64,000 nt of DNA from Cladobotryum mycophilum (Eukaryota; Ascomycota; Sordariomycetes; Hypocreales; Hypocreaceae). The translations under genes and the position numbers were made by a program. Positions 44,905 to 57,214 of this stretch are shown piece after piece. The notes under the pieces were generated by a model. It worked only from the letters and a program-made list of their open reading frames with translations. It searched no databases and was not told the DNA's origin. The stretch is from NCBI GenBank assembly GCA_036429605.1, contig CM071591.1, positions 1,550,001 to 1,614,000 on the forward strand. The letters run 5' to 3'. The first letter of the stretch is position 1; each line of letters opens with the position of its first letter.

Positions 44905-45697
44905 TCACTCCATATCCACATCTTCGTCCTCGTCGTCCTCTTCGTCGTCGTCCCCGCCATCCTCCATGGTCTGCTCCATAATTTCCTCCACTCCTCCATC
45001 CACCCGGACCTTGAGCCTCCTCTTCTCTCCACCAAAGGCCTTGGTCTGGTTCTTCCTCGTAGCCAACAAATCCTCTTCGGCCTCCACATCCACACCCTGT
45101 TCCGCCAGTTCGGCAAGACGCTTCTTCTCGCTGCCGCGCAGACGGGGCAGCAAGTGCTCGTTCTCGGCAACCAGCTTCCTCGCAATGGCGAGCTCCCTCT
45201 CGCGCTTGCCAGACATACGCTTTTTGTAAAAGACACGTTCGCGGCGGGCCCGGATCTCGCTGATGCGTTTCATGGCTGACAATGTCTTGTCCATGAGCTC
45301 GCGGTCGTAGCGGACAGGCTCGTTGCGGCGCTGGGCGAATTGGAGCGTGCTGTCGACGGTCATTTCCTTGCCGGCGTTGCGGCGGTAGGCCTTTGTCCAC
45401 TTCAGCTTGCGAGGGTTACGCTTCATCTTGTAGTTTTTGTTGCATTTTGACCGGCAGAATCGGAATGCCTTGCCTATAAGTAGATCATGTGTCAGGATTG
45501 GTCCCTATCAAAGTCTTGGAGACATTTGGAGCTTATTGGAGGCTGGGCTGTAAGTTTTTCATACCATCATTCCTCACAAAAGTTATGCCCTTGGAGGGAT
45601 AGGCCGGGCGGCCACAGAAGCTGCATTCTTCAATCCTAGAGAGTATCAGTATAATGGCTTATCCCCATTGGTATCATATCATCAAAACATACCGCAT
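44905..45697 (-). CDS. RLP24: ribosome biogenesis protein RLP24 (L24e family)
   Basis: Placeholder for ribosomal protein eL24 in pre-60S particles; its C-terminal tail recruits the AAA-ATPase that releases it in the cytoplasm. Exons: 45697-45693 (5 nt), 45635-45565 and 45473-44905, giving 214 aa. The zinc-binding L24e part is MRIEECSFCGRPAYPSKG ... FVRNDG-KAFRFCRSKCNKNYK, followed by MKRNPRKLKWTKAYRRNAGKEM. The C-terminal half is a charged helical region ending in an acidic tail (DDDEEDDEDEDVDME). It is distinguished from eL24 itself by the RNPRK-LKWTKAYRR block and the long acidic extension. The first coding exon carries only ATG plus two bases; the spliced start Met-Arg-Ile-Glu-Glu-Cys is the canonical N-terminus, so the model is considered firm. 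Confidence 0.92.
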
Positions 45698-47395
45698 CTT
45701 GATTCTTGATGTGGATCGTGGTGTGGCTGTCTATCGTGAGGATATTTGCAACGGCCAAACTGCAAAAAATCTGCCATACTTTTTTTTTGGCTTAGTCACT
45801 TATCGATAACAGTCCCTAGCTGGTCTCTTTTCCGCATTGCCGCTTCTCTCCTCGGCGGCAAGACCAGATGGGCTGCCCCGCCCCCACTACGACAAGATCT
45901 AAACAATTGCTCGAATGGCAAAGATCATACAGTATAGTAAAAAAAACAAAAAAAAACAAAAAGGCGATCAAGAGTAAAACGCTAATCCTAATGTGGCACA
46001 TATCATTCATTCTATTAGGAAATAGAATACGCAGGCAGAGAAATGATGGCGTCTAGATTGAAAGGGCTTTGGGATGTACTACATTCATTATTGGCAATAT
46101 GGAAGGACTAGATGCTTCGGTGGTACTTTTGTCCAACATCTTCAGCGGTAATCAAATGCTGTCACGCAGTGACGTGGATTGGAAATATTGCATCACGACA
46201 TTGCTTCCACAAGAGGCATGCTGTTACCCGGGCCAAAACAAAAAAAGCACACCATCAACTCTACGTATGTGTCTTAATTGCTGAAGCAACCAGAGGCTAA
46301 AATAAGGCACTATTAAGGGGGCGTGCGCCGTATTGCATGCAAAATACAATTCACTCATCCTGGGCTTGAGTGGACTGCATGCAGGCACCTACATATCCAT
46401 ACATATAGGGTAATACAGCCGCGCATGAGATTTGTCGACAATACGACTCCGGACGATGACAACTTTGCCGCAATAGCCGTGGAAATTGCCTTATTTTCAA
46501 CCTCCATCAACATCCAAACAGACACGATGCACCTCATTTCTCAAGTTGCAGAGGGTAAAGGCCCGAGCCCACCCAAATTACCTCGAGCATAAGCATATGT
46601 GGAGAGTCAACAGGCAATTGATGATGACACCACACCGTCGAGATTCTAAACAATACTGGTAGACTAGGTAGAGAACACAACTCTCACACCACCATCTGCA
46701 TTGGGTCGTTGCCTTGGAACTCATTCATTTATTGGGAGAGAATCTAACCCCCCTCCCCTCCTTAGGTAGGGAGAACATTTTCTAACTATCCAGCCGAACC
46801 GTTTCACGATGTGTCCATTTTACATAATGGCAATGCTCTTCCCCAATTCCGTTACGCAGCCATCAGCCATCAGCCATCAGCCATCAACTGCCTGGCTGAG
46901 TATAGCATCTCTCCTTTCTCACCGGGTCGTCCTGTCCGACCCTTCCAACTCCGAAGCACATCACGATATGCCACCCTCGCAACCTGTCCCACAAAGATCC
47001 GCCCCGCCTTCCTTTTCGAATTCGCGTACACTGCTAAGTGCAGTGAGAAACACTCCTCTATACTCGGACAATAGACCTGCTGAAAATATGCACTCATCCG
47101 TCTTTCCCTTTTCCAGGATATCCGTTTAAAAAACAACAGCATGTGTCTTCCATACGCAAGAAAACCATGCAAACCCGAGCTATGCCTCGATATTGGATAA
47201 CATCAAAACGCGGCGATGCGTGTCCGACACTTGTTCGAAGAAGAAAAAAACGCCATATGCTTTCCATAAAACATAGCTATTCATGCCAGCAAAAATAAAA
47301 AACGCCATATAGAATAACAAAATGTGGTCAACCGCTCCTTTAGAGCTGTGACTCCAATCGGTGACCTGTTATTGAAACGTATCGAGGGCGGTGTG
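45698..47395. other. intergenic RLP24 / Pho23-like gene
   Basis: No gene recognised. It holds the RLP24 promoter and the 3' flank of the ING gene. It contains a CAGCCAT tandem repeat at 46,857 and A-rich runs near 45,935-45,965. Confidence 0.5.
46857..46884. repeat. heptanucleotide tandem repeat (CAGCCAT)4
   Basis: Four perfect CAGCCAT units. Noncoding. Confidence 0.9.
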
Positions 47396-49593
47396 CTATC
47401 GACCGTTGACTTTCTTACCTCCCATCTTGAGGCGCTCTTTGCAGTCTTCGCAGTACCATTTTGCTACAGAGCACGTCAGTATAAGCCATTATACCGTAAG
47501 ACTGCTGGCACATGAAAACTTACTCTTGGAATTTGGTGCAACTTTGAGACCCACACAGGCCAGGTGAAACCACTCGCGAGCACAATCATCCGAGTCGCAT
47601 GCCACCATCTCGCCATAGCTAACGCTGTTGCAGTAACAATAGGTTGGCTCATCCGCGTCAATATCACCGTCCTCCTCATCGTCTTCTCCCTGCATACTGC
47701 TGACCCCATCCTCTGCAAGACGAGGAGCTGGGGCCTGGACCGTTGTATTGTTGCTCTTTTTCTGCTGTGCCTTTTTGCCATTATTGTTCGTAGGTTCTGC
47801 GTTGCGCGTTGTCCGAGACCTGACTGGTTCTTGGAACGCACTGGGTAAAGCTGGCGTAGAGGGCTTGCTGGCTCGCCCACTCTTCGTCGTAACCGCGCTT
47901 GCGCTCTGCTGCAATGACTGCGATATCTCGCTCTTGCGGTCTGCATCTTCTGCTGCTTTACTTTCCCTTCGGCCATTGCTGACAATTGGAACTGGTAGGG
48001 GCGCAATATCTGTGCGCTCTACTTCCTTTGGTGCCGGTTCGGTCTTGACTGTAACTGGTACTTCTTTCGCAGGTTTAGGCTCGTTGACAGGGCGGGGCCA
48101 GTTGTTCTGCTGTGCCAACTCTGGTGTACTAGGAGTGTTCCCATTTGGCTTATTATTCGTCGGCGGAGGGGGCCTGACGGCTTTGCCATTCTCCGAGTTT
48201 GACTGGAGGGAATTCTGTCGGGCACGGGATGATGTCGGACGTGGAGGAGCCGAGGTTGGAGGCGAGGGCCGGCTTGTTGCCTTTGGCTCGGGAAGGGCTC
48301 CCAGTACGGGAGAAGTTGTGGTCGAAGGAGATATTGTGGTTGCGCCATTCCTGCAACACTCTGAATTAGTACCGCATCCATTGGCATGCTGGACCTGGGG
48401 AATTGGAACACATACTTCTTCTTTGACTGCCCACTGCTGGTGGGCAATGCCTTGCGCTTTTTGGGTGGTTCTGGAATAGGCGTCTCCCTAGGACTAGCAG
48501 GTTTCGCTTTGGGCGCAGCATTCCCAAAAACAGTGCTCATGGCTCGCTCCGGGGGCACAGCACCATTAGTAGGCTTCTCCTTTTCTACCTTGCGCCGCTT
48601 TTGTGGAGGGTTGCCATTAGTAGATGTTGCAGTAGAGATCCCAAGGCCTACATTGTTGGTCTCGGTGGTTTTCCGCACTTTGCTTGGCTGAGATTTCTTA
48701 CTTCCTTCCTTACTTCGGGCATCATGGTCGTCAACGTCCGACTCGTGGGGTTGGGGTTTCTGTGTTTTCTTGGCCTGAACCGCCTGCTTTCGAGCATCGC
48801 TGCGAGCAGCGGCTTGCTCTACTAGGGCTTGTGCAGCCGCCGAGATGGCTGCAGCACCGTCGCGTCTGGTCCGTTCAGCCTGTGAGGACTTTCCATTTCT
48901 GTTCTCTGGATAGGCCCAGTGCGTGGTGCTCCCCCATTTTGCTTCGTCACTAAACTCGCTTTCGAGGTATGGCCACACGTCTTCCACTCGAGCTAGTTGC
49001 CTTTGGAGGGCCTCATTAGCCGTGGAGATGACATGGTTCTTTTCTTCTAGAGACACTAGCATCTCCTGAATCTTGAACGCGGTTTGTCGAAACAACTGTC
49101 GGCGATGAATATTGGAAGAATCAAACACTGCGCTGTTCGGCTCGTCGGCAGACGGCGCTATCTGAGGACGCTGGTTGAACAGGATACCGCTCGAGCTGCC
49201 TTGCGCGCTCATTGGCGCAGATCCCGGCGCAATCGTGTTTGAAGTGTCATTATTCGTTCGTGGCTCGGGGGCGGGAAGGCTTCTGGTGGCGGCGATGAGC
49301 TTGAAAAGCTGCTCCTCGGGCGCAAAAATTTTGGCTTCAACTTCTTTCAGGAGTGTGAAGTGTCGGACAAGCTCCTTGGGAAGAGCCGTAATGGTATCGG
49401 CGAAGTGGGTGATGGCAGGAAAAATGTCAATGGGCTGGTCGCTGACAGGGCCTCCGCCATTGAGTGAGTCTCTCGCAGCACCAGAGCGGGTGGCGTTGGC
49501 AGAGCTTCGAGGAGGATTGGTGCGCGTCTGTCGAACTGGCTGTGATCTCCGGTGCGACGGAGCATCCGCAGCCTGTGGTTTTGCTGACTTCAT
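47396..49593 (-). CDS. ING-family PHD-finger protein (Pho23-like)
   Basis: Chromatin reader expected in a histone deacetylase (Rpd3L) or acetyltransferase complex. Exons: 49593-48416, 48350-47524 and 47463-47396, summing to 690 aa in one frame. The N-terminal ING domain (about 50-215) begins DIFPAITHFADTITALPKEL and ends LARVEDVWPYLESEF. A long basic, Pro/Ser/Lys-rich, probably disordered linker (about 230-610) includes a nuclear-localisation-like PQKRRKVEKEK. The C-terminal PHD finger is split by the last intron: TYCYCNSVSYGEMVACDSDDC ... EWFHLACVGL ... WYCEDCKERL, with the Cys4-His-Cys3 pattern and the aromatic and acidic residues that read H3K4me3. Yeast Pho23 is the nearest in layout; Yng1/Yng2-type ING proteins are alternatives. 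A (TC)12 run lies about 25 nt upstream of the start. Confidence 0.88.
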
Positions 49594-50355
49594 CTTGGAT
49601 GAAGCGAACAGACTTGAGAGAGAGAGAGAGAGAGAGAGAGCTGGCTGGTTGAACTGGTCGGAGGGGCGTCAAGTTGAGAGGACTTTTTGCGCTGAATCCG
49701 ATGGTAATAGGCGTAAACAATAACTAAAAGAGACGTTTGATTGACAATGCTCTAGGCCATCTTGCATTATGAGCACAACCAAGAGACCAAATCATGAGTG
49801 TGGTAGGTGTGGTGGGTGAAGCAAAAGGGTGGTTGTAGCAGCAGGGCCAAGATCGGCCTGGCATGTCTCCCATTAGATTTTGGGGAGCGAGCGAGAGCAC
49901 TGATCTACCGCGAGCGAAAGTGTCAGGTACGTACCTTGCGCCGTATCTGGTTCTGTAACTCTGGTTGGCCGACGCTGGCGCATGACACAGCGGAAAACGC
50001 GGTGCGCATATGATTTCTGGCACCTCATTGGCCCACCGGAAAAAGCTGTCCTCCGAAGTGGGAGCTTCCCCACGAATAAACTCAATATTCTCTTATCTTA
50101 TCAATACTCGCCTCGGCGCACTCTTTACGCGATCAAACATCACATTATGTACAATGTTGATCAAGGATGTATTCAGCTTTGAATCATTAATAAAAGTATA
50201 TAATTTTTCGAGTATTTAATTACGCTGGAATGGAATCACTGAATTATGCTGCTAGAATCCAACCTACAATAGCTGTGAAGAGTGACTAATAAGTCTTCTT
50301 ATCGCAAGTCTGCCAACAGGATCAGGGGGTATCGTTGTCACGCACATCTACTCCG
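49594..50355. other. intergenic Pho23-like / cis-prenyltransferase gene
   Basis: Promoter of the ING gene, beginning with the GA microsatellite at 49,616, then the 3' flank of the prenyltransferase gene. 50,085-50,280 is AT-rich. No gene recognised. Confidence 0.5.
49616..49640. repeat. (GA)n microsatellite in the Pho23-like gene leader
   Basis: About twelve GA units, read as (TC)n in the mRNA sense of the ING gene and close to its start codon, the same arrangement as at NIT2. Confidence 0.85.
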
Positions 50356-51575
50356 TCATTCTTCGTCCTTTGTCGCCTTTCGACCTTCCGGCGGAGCCTC
50401 TCTTTCCGACTGCTTTTGTCTCCATTGCCACTCCAGAAGTACCCAGATGAAGTCTTTCAGATCAAACTCTGGCCAGAGACATTTGCGGAAGAAGATATGT
50501 GTATCCTGATGGCATTGCCAGAGCATAAAATCACTAAGTCGCTCGACGCCACTAGTTCTAACGAATAGGTCCAACGGAGGGTCATCCGCGGTATATATGT
50601 GTCTCTCAATTGTGTCGGTGGTGATAGTGTCGGGGTTAGGCAGAAGTGAGGAGCCGTAGGAGCCAGTCCTGGTGTGGAGATGAGGCTCTGGGGAGCCGGG
50701 AGGTAGTGTAGTTGTCGAGGATTCCATACCATCAGCATCGACATCCTTGTCTTCATCCTCGGCGATAGATTGTGCCTCGTCGTCGGTACGTTCGTCTGGA
50801 ATTGTCGGTAACAGCTCTCGCCCGTCAAGCTGACTGGACAGTATCTTCTGTCTTATACGAGAGGGCGAGAAAGGGGTGACTTTTGGTGGTGGTGGGGTTA
50901 AAAACTCCTCCACCGTCGAGCGGATTGCAGTGGTGATTTCCGCTCGAGATGTGTATGGAAAGCAAATGTTGAGAACGGCCCTACGATCGTCACGGTTAGC
51001 GGTTTGGCACAGTGAGCCATCGTGATGATGTTTATATACGAACTTGGTGTTGTGTCTGGTTCTTGCAACAGCCTTGTCCATGACTTCTAGCACATCTTCC
51101 CGGATCATCTCTCGTTGTCCCAGAATCCGCACACTGGCCCCATAGCGGTCGAGAATATCTCCATAAGTTGTCAACTGCTCAAGCTTGACCTTGGCGAGCT
51201 GCATAAGCCCTTCGACTTCATACTTGGGACGGTTAAAGTTTTCAATGCTAAACGCGTAGACGGTAACCACCTTGACGCCGCACTTGTAGCAAACCTCCAT
51301 GATCTAGACACCGGCTGTTAGCAGATGTCACGATTTGATAGGAATGGGATACAAACTCTAGCTAGTGCTTCGAATCCGCGGTGGTGTCCCTCAACAGTTT
51401 CCATGCGGTGATTTCGAGCATAGCGCCTGTTGCCATCCATTTCAAACGCAACATGTTGGGGGATAGGGCCCTGCTTCAGAGCGCCAATAAGTAATTCGCG
51501 AAGTTGGTTGATGGCCCATTCTCCCGGGGGAGACTCGATAATAAACCTCTTAAGGAGCGAGACGGTGTCGGCCAT
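50356..51575 (-). CDS. RER2: cis-prenyltransferase (dehydrodolichyl diphosphate synthase, Rer2/Srt1 type)
   Basis: Extends farnesyl diphosphate with isopentenyl units to make the long polyprenol for dolichol, the glycan carrier of the ER. Two exons: 51575-51357 and 51303-50356, 388 aa. The undecaprenyl-synthase-family motifs are in order: HVAFEMDGNRRYARNHRM with the catalytic Asp, GHHRGFEALARIMEVCYKCGV across the intron, VYAFSIENFNRPKYEVEGLM, and the terminal block DLFVRTSGVERLSDFMLWQ ... FFRKCLWPEFDLKDFIW. The start at 51,575 (MADTVSLLKRF) is preferred over an upstream in-frame Met at 51,641. An acidic, Ser/Thr-rich insert of about 85 residues (PPPPKVTPFSPS ... RTGSYGSSLLPNP) separates the last two conserved blocks, as in other filamentous fungi, making it longer than yeast Rer2. 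Rer2 and Srt1 cannot be separated here. Confidence 0.9.
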
Positions 51576-53687
51576 GGTTGATGTTGGGGAATACTGAGAT
51601 GCAATCGAAGACCCGTTGGTGGGAGGAGAACAGGGGCGCAATGCGCAAAAAGGATATTATTCAGTAAGTGAGTTTGGTGGGGGAGAAAAGACGAGAATTA
51701 AAGAAGGTATTAATTATCACCATGGAGATGTAGATATTAAATGAGAGCGCAGCGGAGCATGATAAGCACTGCAAAATAAGAAAAGAAGCGATAGAAGGCG
51801 ACGTAGACGAGTTTGAAGTTCTCAGGACACGAAAGTCGCTGTGGCGGAGCTTGGCTGGCGGTTCAACAGCTGACTTGACAGTTGAGAAGGCCACCTCGAC
51901 CTTGCCAGCCAGCAGAGCCTTCCAAGGTTGCTGGCAGGAACTTATTAGCGCTCTCTCGCATTGTCTTGGCGGTTCGGGAGGAGATCTTAGACAGGGGGCA
52001 CCGAGACGGCACAAGATACGAATATGGTATATTTCATCAAGATGCTACATACTTGTAGGTACGACTAATACTCACAGCAAAAGTCCGAGATGAGACAAAA
52101 AGGAAATTTGGCTTCTGAAAAGTTGCCGTCATCACATGCAAATTAATGATTGAGGTTTTGCAGCTTACAACTACCTAAGGTACGTAGGGCTATTGAGGAG
52201 ACTTACCTCCTACTAGGTCATACTTGTTCCTAGTATCTCCCTGTATCGATTATTTCGTGCTCTTTTACAGAAGAAGCTATCCCGATAAGAGCTCTTCCAA
52301 GTAAATTCATTCAACATACCAGGTACCTAGTAGGTACATAAAGCGGAGTCTCGTTGGGATTCGAATGTCGCTACCCAGCCTCAGTGGCTGAAGCAATTTA
52401 CGTCCCCGTCTTCGCCACTTTGTGTTCTACTGTTGACGATTAGGCTTGGTTGGTGTACGACGAGCTAATTTAGCTCTTTGCTTTGTTTGAAACTAGGTAG
52501 GTTTTTTCTGCAGCCTCCCGAGTGTGCCTCATTTTTACCCAAGTTTAGGTACTAAGTTGGAGGAGTAGAAAAGAAATAAAAAGATAAGCGAGCTTGTCAA
52601 ACCGTGTCTTCGCAGTCGAGGTGGGCTTCAATAGATTTCGACTATTTGAGTGTGCTCATTCAATAGGTACTATCCATACTGGTAATAATGGTGGTCGGTC
52701 TCCCTTAACTGCCCTTGTCCAACCGGCCAAGAACACCTGTCCCACTCTGGATCTCCTTGTACAAGTAGATTAATTGGCCTTGACAAGTCAGCTTCCCCTC
52801 CCCTTCTCTCCGAAAAGCTCTCCTGATAGCCGGATTCCATGCCTTACTTTGTCCACATCAATTCCAGGGCTTAACATACATATGCCGGCCTACCTAATCA
52901 GCTTGGCGGTTCCCGTTCTCATGCAAGTTCCAGGTAGGCGAATGCAGCCACACAGCATGTACCAGGTACTCCAGCAAAATTTTCCCTTTTCGGCGATGCC
53001 GCTATTGGAACGGTCTTTAAAAGGTACACAGTACTCCGTACCTTTTTCTCCCTGCCAAACATCACGACGTCATGCAAACCCAACGACGTACAGCTGTACG
53101 GAGCATACGGACCGTGTTAATGCACTACACAAGCACGACATCAGCAGGATTTGATTAACCTGTACGGAGTACCTAGTAGTAAAAGCCATTTGCAATCATG
53201 TCGCGTATGTGAATAAACGGATGGAATGGACGAATTATGTCCTAGCTCTTACTCTGTATAGAGCTATCAATAACTGTGCCTGATACTGGTAGCTTCATTG
53301 CTGTCTGCCGTTCCCAGCAAGTGCCCCGCTATCAACAAGTCTGCCCCACGTTTATCATGTAGGTATGCATCCCAAAGCTGCCCAGCAAATCCAATGTCCA
53401 AGTAAAAATCAAGCTCCATTTGCCAACGCCTGATAAGCCAGCTCATCGCTTGCTTGCTTGCTACCTACTGCTGCTGCTGCTCCCGCTCCTTACGCAAGCA
53501 TACCTTCTGTTGGGACAATATCTTGCTCCATTGCCCCTTCTCTCCCTCCACTTCTTGCTCTTTCCCCTCCTTCATCCTCCTCCACTCCCTTCCGGTTCCC
53601 CTCTTGAGCTTTATACACTCTGGGGTTACTGCTATCCAGGCCATTTTTCTTGCCTATTAGCTCTCCAATCCCGATTTCGTTGTCAAG
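51576..53687. other. 2.1-kb divergent intergenic region
   Basis: Promoters of the prenyltransferase and the GH63-like gene. Rich in short GTAC-based motifs: TACCTAGTAGGTAC at 52,324-52,337, CTTGTACAAG at 52,756-52,765, and GTACTCCGTAC at 53,031-53,041 with its reverse complement at 53,162-53,172. From about 53,430 to 53,660 the plus strand is C/T-rich, probably the leader of the downstream gene. No protein gene or tRNA recognised. Confidence 0.5.
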
Positions 53688-56600
53688 ATGGTCGTTTTAG
53701 ATGGCCACGAATTGTTTACAGAGGAGGAAAAGCGTCTGAAGGAGGACCGCGAACGCACTAAATACTGGAAAAAATGGGGTTCATACACTGCTGAGAGGCA
53801 GTGGGCAACAGGTAATTGTCAAATGGCATGAACTATTTGAGCCATTTACTGACTTTGCAATAGTTCGAGAAGATTATAGTCCCGACGGAGATGCTTGGAG
53901 CCGTGCGTTCAATCCATTGCCTAAAGAAAGCGTACCCTAATTCGCGTCTTAGACTTCACCCACGATCATGCTAGATCCCGAGCCTTCAGATGGGGCGAAG
54001 ACGGCATAGCCGGCGTCACTGATACCCATGGCTTACAGCACATTGCTTTCAGCTTCTGGAATGAAGAAGAGTATGTTGGATACAAATGACATCTTGAGGA
54101 AGCTGCTGACCTGAAACTATAGTCCATTTCTGAAAGAACGTCTTTTTGGTCTTTCGAATCCGCAGGGAAACCATGGTGAAAGTCTTAAAGAAGCTCACTT
54201 TCATGTTGATAACACTCCTGTAAGTAGATCTAAGCTAGTGATCCAATGTTATAGTCATTCCTTGCTAACTTACTCGACCAGACGGTACGGCATCCCGTAA
54301 ACTCATCGACCCTTGTGCAAAGTCTAACTGTTGCAGCACTCCTATATGAAATACTTGTACAAATACCCCCAAAAGAAATTTCCGTATGAGGACCTGGTAA
54401 AAGTGAATGGTGAAAGATCCAGAGAAGAAAAGGAGTATCAAATCCTGGATACTGGTGTTTTTGACGAAGACAGATATTGGGACATCTTTATCGAAACGGC
54501 AAAGTCGACAGATGACCCGGAGGAGATTTCTTTCCGTGTGATAGCATGGAACAGAGGCCCAGACCCAGCTCCCCTCCACATCATCCCGCATGTCTGGTTC
54601 CGAAATACCTGGAGTTGGGGTCGGGAAACTCCCGATAAAAAACCATCCATCAAGGTTCACGACCAACTCCTGGCCAAATCCGAGCACCATAGCCTTGGCG
54701 ATAGATACGTGCTTTTGTCTCCTTCTCCTGGAGTTGGAGCAAGCGGAGATGATGTTCTACCCAAGATGATGTTCACCGAGAACGATACAAACTTTGAACT
54801 GCTATACAAGCAAAAGAACCCACAACCATACGTCAAGGATGCTTTTCACAGATATGTTGTCGATGGTGAAGATGGCGCCATTAATCCGGCACAGGCTGGT
54901 ACCAAGTTCGCAGCTTGGTACACCTTCAATGAAGACGGTGGTGTCAACCCTGGCGAGTGCGCTGGTAAGTCCCAATCACAGCACATAAAAAGAGCCGGTT
55001 TATTGACAGAGTTGGTGCAGTTGTCCGTTTTCGCTTTTCTAAGCACGACTTGACTGAGCTTGATGAGGAGGAGTTTGATGATCTTTTTGATCAACGAAAA
55101 GAAGAGGCAGACGATTTCTACTATAAATTAAGTCCACTACCCATGGCAGATGACCTTCGTAACATCCAGCGACAAGCATTTTCAGGAATGTTGTGGACAA
55201 AACAGCACTATCTCTTCATCTGGGATCAATGGGCAAACGGCGATCCCTCCAGCCCACCTCCACCACCAGAACGCAAGGGGATTCGAAACTCCCAATGGAA
55301 GCACATGCACTGCGATGATATCTTGTCTATGCCAGATTCCTGGGAATACCCATTCTTCGCTGCTTGGGATTCCGCTTTTCATTGTATTCCTCTGGCAATG
55401 ATAGATCCGGATTATGCAAAGAAGCAACTCGACTTGTTTACGAGAGAGTGGTATTGCCACCCGAATGGACAACTACCAGCGTCAGTCAAAAAATGGTGAA
55501 ATGGTGCCTGTGATCTTTTGCTAACATCTATGATAGATACGAATGGAATTTTGGAGATGTCAATCCCCCAGTCCATGCCTGGGCCACTTTCAGGGTCTTC
55601 AAAATCGAGAGAAAGATGTATGGTCGTCAAGATCTCGATTTCCTTGAGCGAGTGTTCCAGAAGCTCTTGCTCAATTTTACTTGGTGGGTAAACCGTAAGG
55701 ATGCTGATGGCAAGAATGTTTTTGAAGGAGGCTTTCTTGGACTCGACAATATTGGTCTTTTCAACCGCTCTGAGCCTCTACCAACTGGTGGTGTGCTTGA
55801 GCAAGCAGATAGCACTGGCTGGATGGCCTTTTACTGTCTGTGCATGCTCAACATTGCCCTTGAGCTGGCCAAACATCGCCGCACCTATGAAGACATCGCC
55901 TCCAAGTTTTTTGAGCACTTCATCTTCATCAGCGATGCAATGACCTTCAGAACCGGTCATAAAGATGAACAGTCTCTATGGAATGAAGAAGACGGGTTTT
56001 ACTACGATGCTATCTCCTGGGGTGGCCCATGGCTCCAACAACTCCCTGTGCGGTCGCTGGTTGGCCTCATTCCTCTCTACGCAACAACCACCCTTGAGCC
56101 TGAGCTCATCAACAAGCTGCCATCATTTAAGAAGAGAGTTGATTGGTTTGTACAAAACCGATGCGACTTGGCCGAAAGAAATATGGCCAGTATTAGGAAG
56201 AGAGGTAAAGGCGACAGAATCCTCCTGTCCATTGTCAGCAAGGACAGACTGGAAAAGATCCTCTCGCGAATGCTGGATGAAGATGAATTCTTCAGTGACC
56301 ATGGCATTCGTTCTCTTTCCAAATTTCACAAGGAAAATCCCTTTTCAATGGATGTGAAGGGTCAAGAATTCAAAGTCGGCTATGTTCCAGGAGACTCCGA
56401 CACTGGCCTTTTTGGCGGCAACAGTAATTGGAGAGGTCCAATTTGGCTCTGTGTCAACTTCCTGTTGATCGAGTCCCTTCAAAGGTTTTATCTCTTCTAC
56501 GGACGTGACTTCCAAGTCGAGTGTCCTACTGGAAGCGGCGACTATATGCATTTAGGCAAAGTCTCTGAGGAAATCCAGCATCGCCTGCAGCACCTTTATG

Positions 56601-57214
56601 CTCGAACTGATGATGGCAGGCGCAGCATCAATGCTGGAGATGATCGTCTTGACTTTGACGAGAACTGGAAAGATTACCTCTGGTTTTACGAGTTCTTTGA
56701 TGGAGACTCCGGACGGGGACTTGGAGCTACCCACCAGTGTGGATGGACCGGGTTGATTGCTCGTATGATTCACGATACTGGGTAAGCTAAACTATTCCTT
56801 TTGAGATACGTAACGCGAAACTGACAAGCCTGCAGTATTACTTGCCGTCTACCACAAACCCCCCGCACACCATCGCAGGGCATGTCACATTATTTTGACG
56901 ACATGTATGAACGTCATGTAACAGTAGGAGGTGTTCCTCGCACGCCCGGAGGCCGCGCAAGGCCGAGGCGATCGTCAACGTCCCGGTCTATGGGCCAAAG
57001 GAGTGATTTTGAGGGGATGATGCATGGCGATGAGGATGACGCTCGGTCTGTTGCCGGTCATGATGATCCAGAAAGGCAGAAAGAAAAGCAGAAGGAAAAG
57101 CAGGAAGCGAATGAACATTTGCATAAGTTTGTCTCTGATCAGCTTCAAAGATTCAAGGGCGAGAGTTCTGCGAACGCGGATGCCAATGAAGAGGAGTTTG
57201 AGACGAGAGCTTAA
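53688..57214 (+). CDS. GH63-like glycosidase (YMR196W-type), 9 exons including a 3-nt exon
   Basis: Large (alpha/alpha)6-barrel glycosidase-like protein; the family includes the uncharacterised yeast protein YMR196W and mannosylglycerate/glucosylglycerate hydrolases. Exons: 53688-53811, 53864-53902, 53953-54070, 54123-54219, 54282-54284, 54337-54964, 55021-55480, 55537-56781 and 56836-57214. All joins keep frame and give 1,030 aa. Conserved blocks: MLWTKQHYLFIWDQW; WEYPFFAAWDSAFHCIPLAMIDP with the presumed acid Asp; NGQLPAYEWNFGDVNPPVHAW; GGFLGLDNIGLFNR; WNEEDGFYYD; GDSDTGLFGGNSNWRGPIWLCVN with the second candidate catalytic region; and HQCGWTGLIARM. The last 130 residues are polar, with a Lys/Gln/Glu coiled-coil-like stretch. 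No signal peptide, so probably cytosolic. Substrate not predictable. Start chosen at the first ATG that leads into the conserved WGSYTAERQWATVREDYS block. Confidence 0.9.

Noticed and set aside
48019..48359. Extension of the ING exon-1 frame beyond 48,416
   Set aside because: The frame reads on through the intron, but the GTATGT donor and GCAG acceptor at 48,351 restore the frame that carries the PHD finger.
52330..52460. tRNA-like TTCGAAT loop near 52,362 with a small CAGCC/GGCTG hairpin
   Set aside because: T-arm and acceptor stems do not pair on either strand; no A/B box set.
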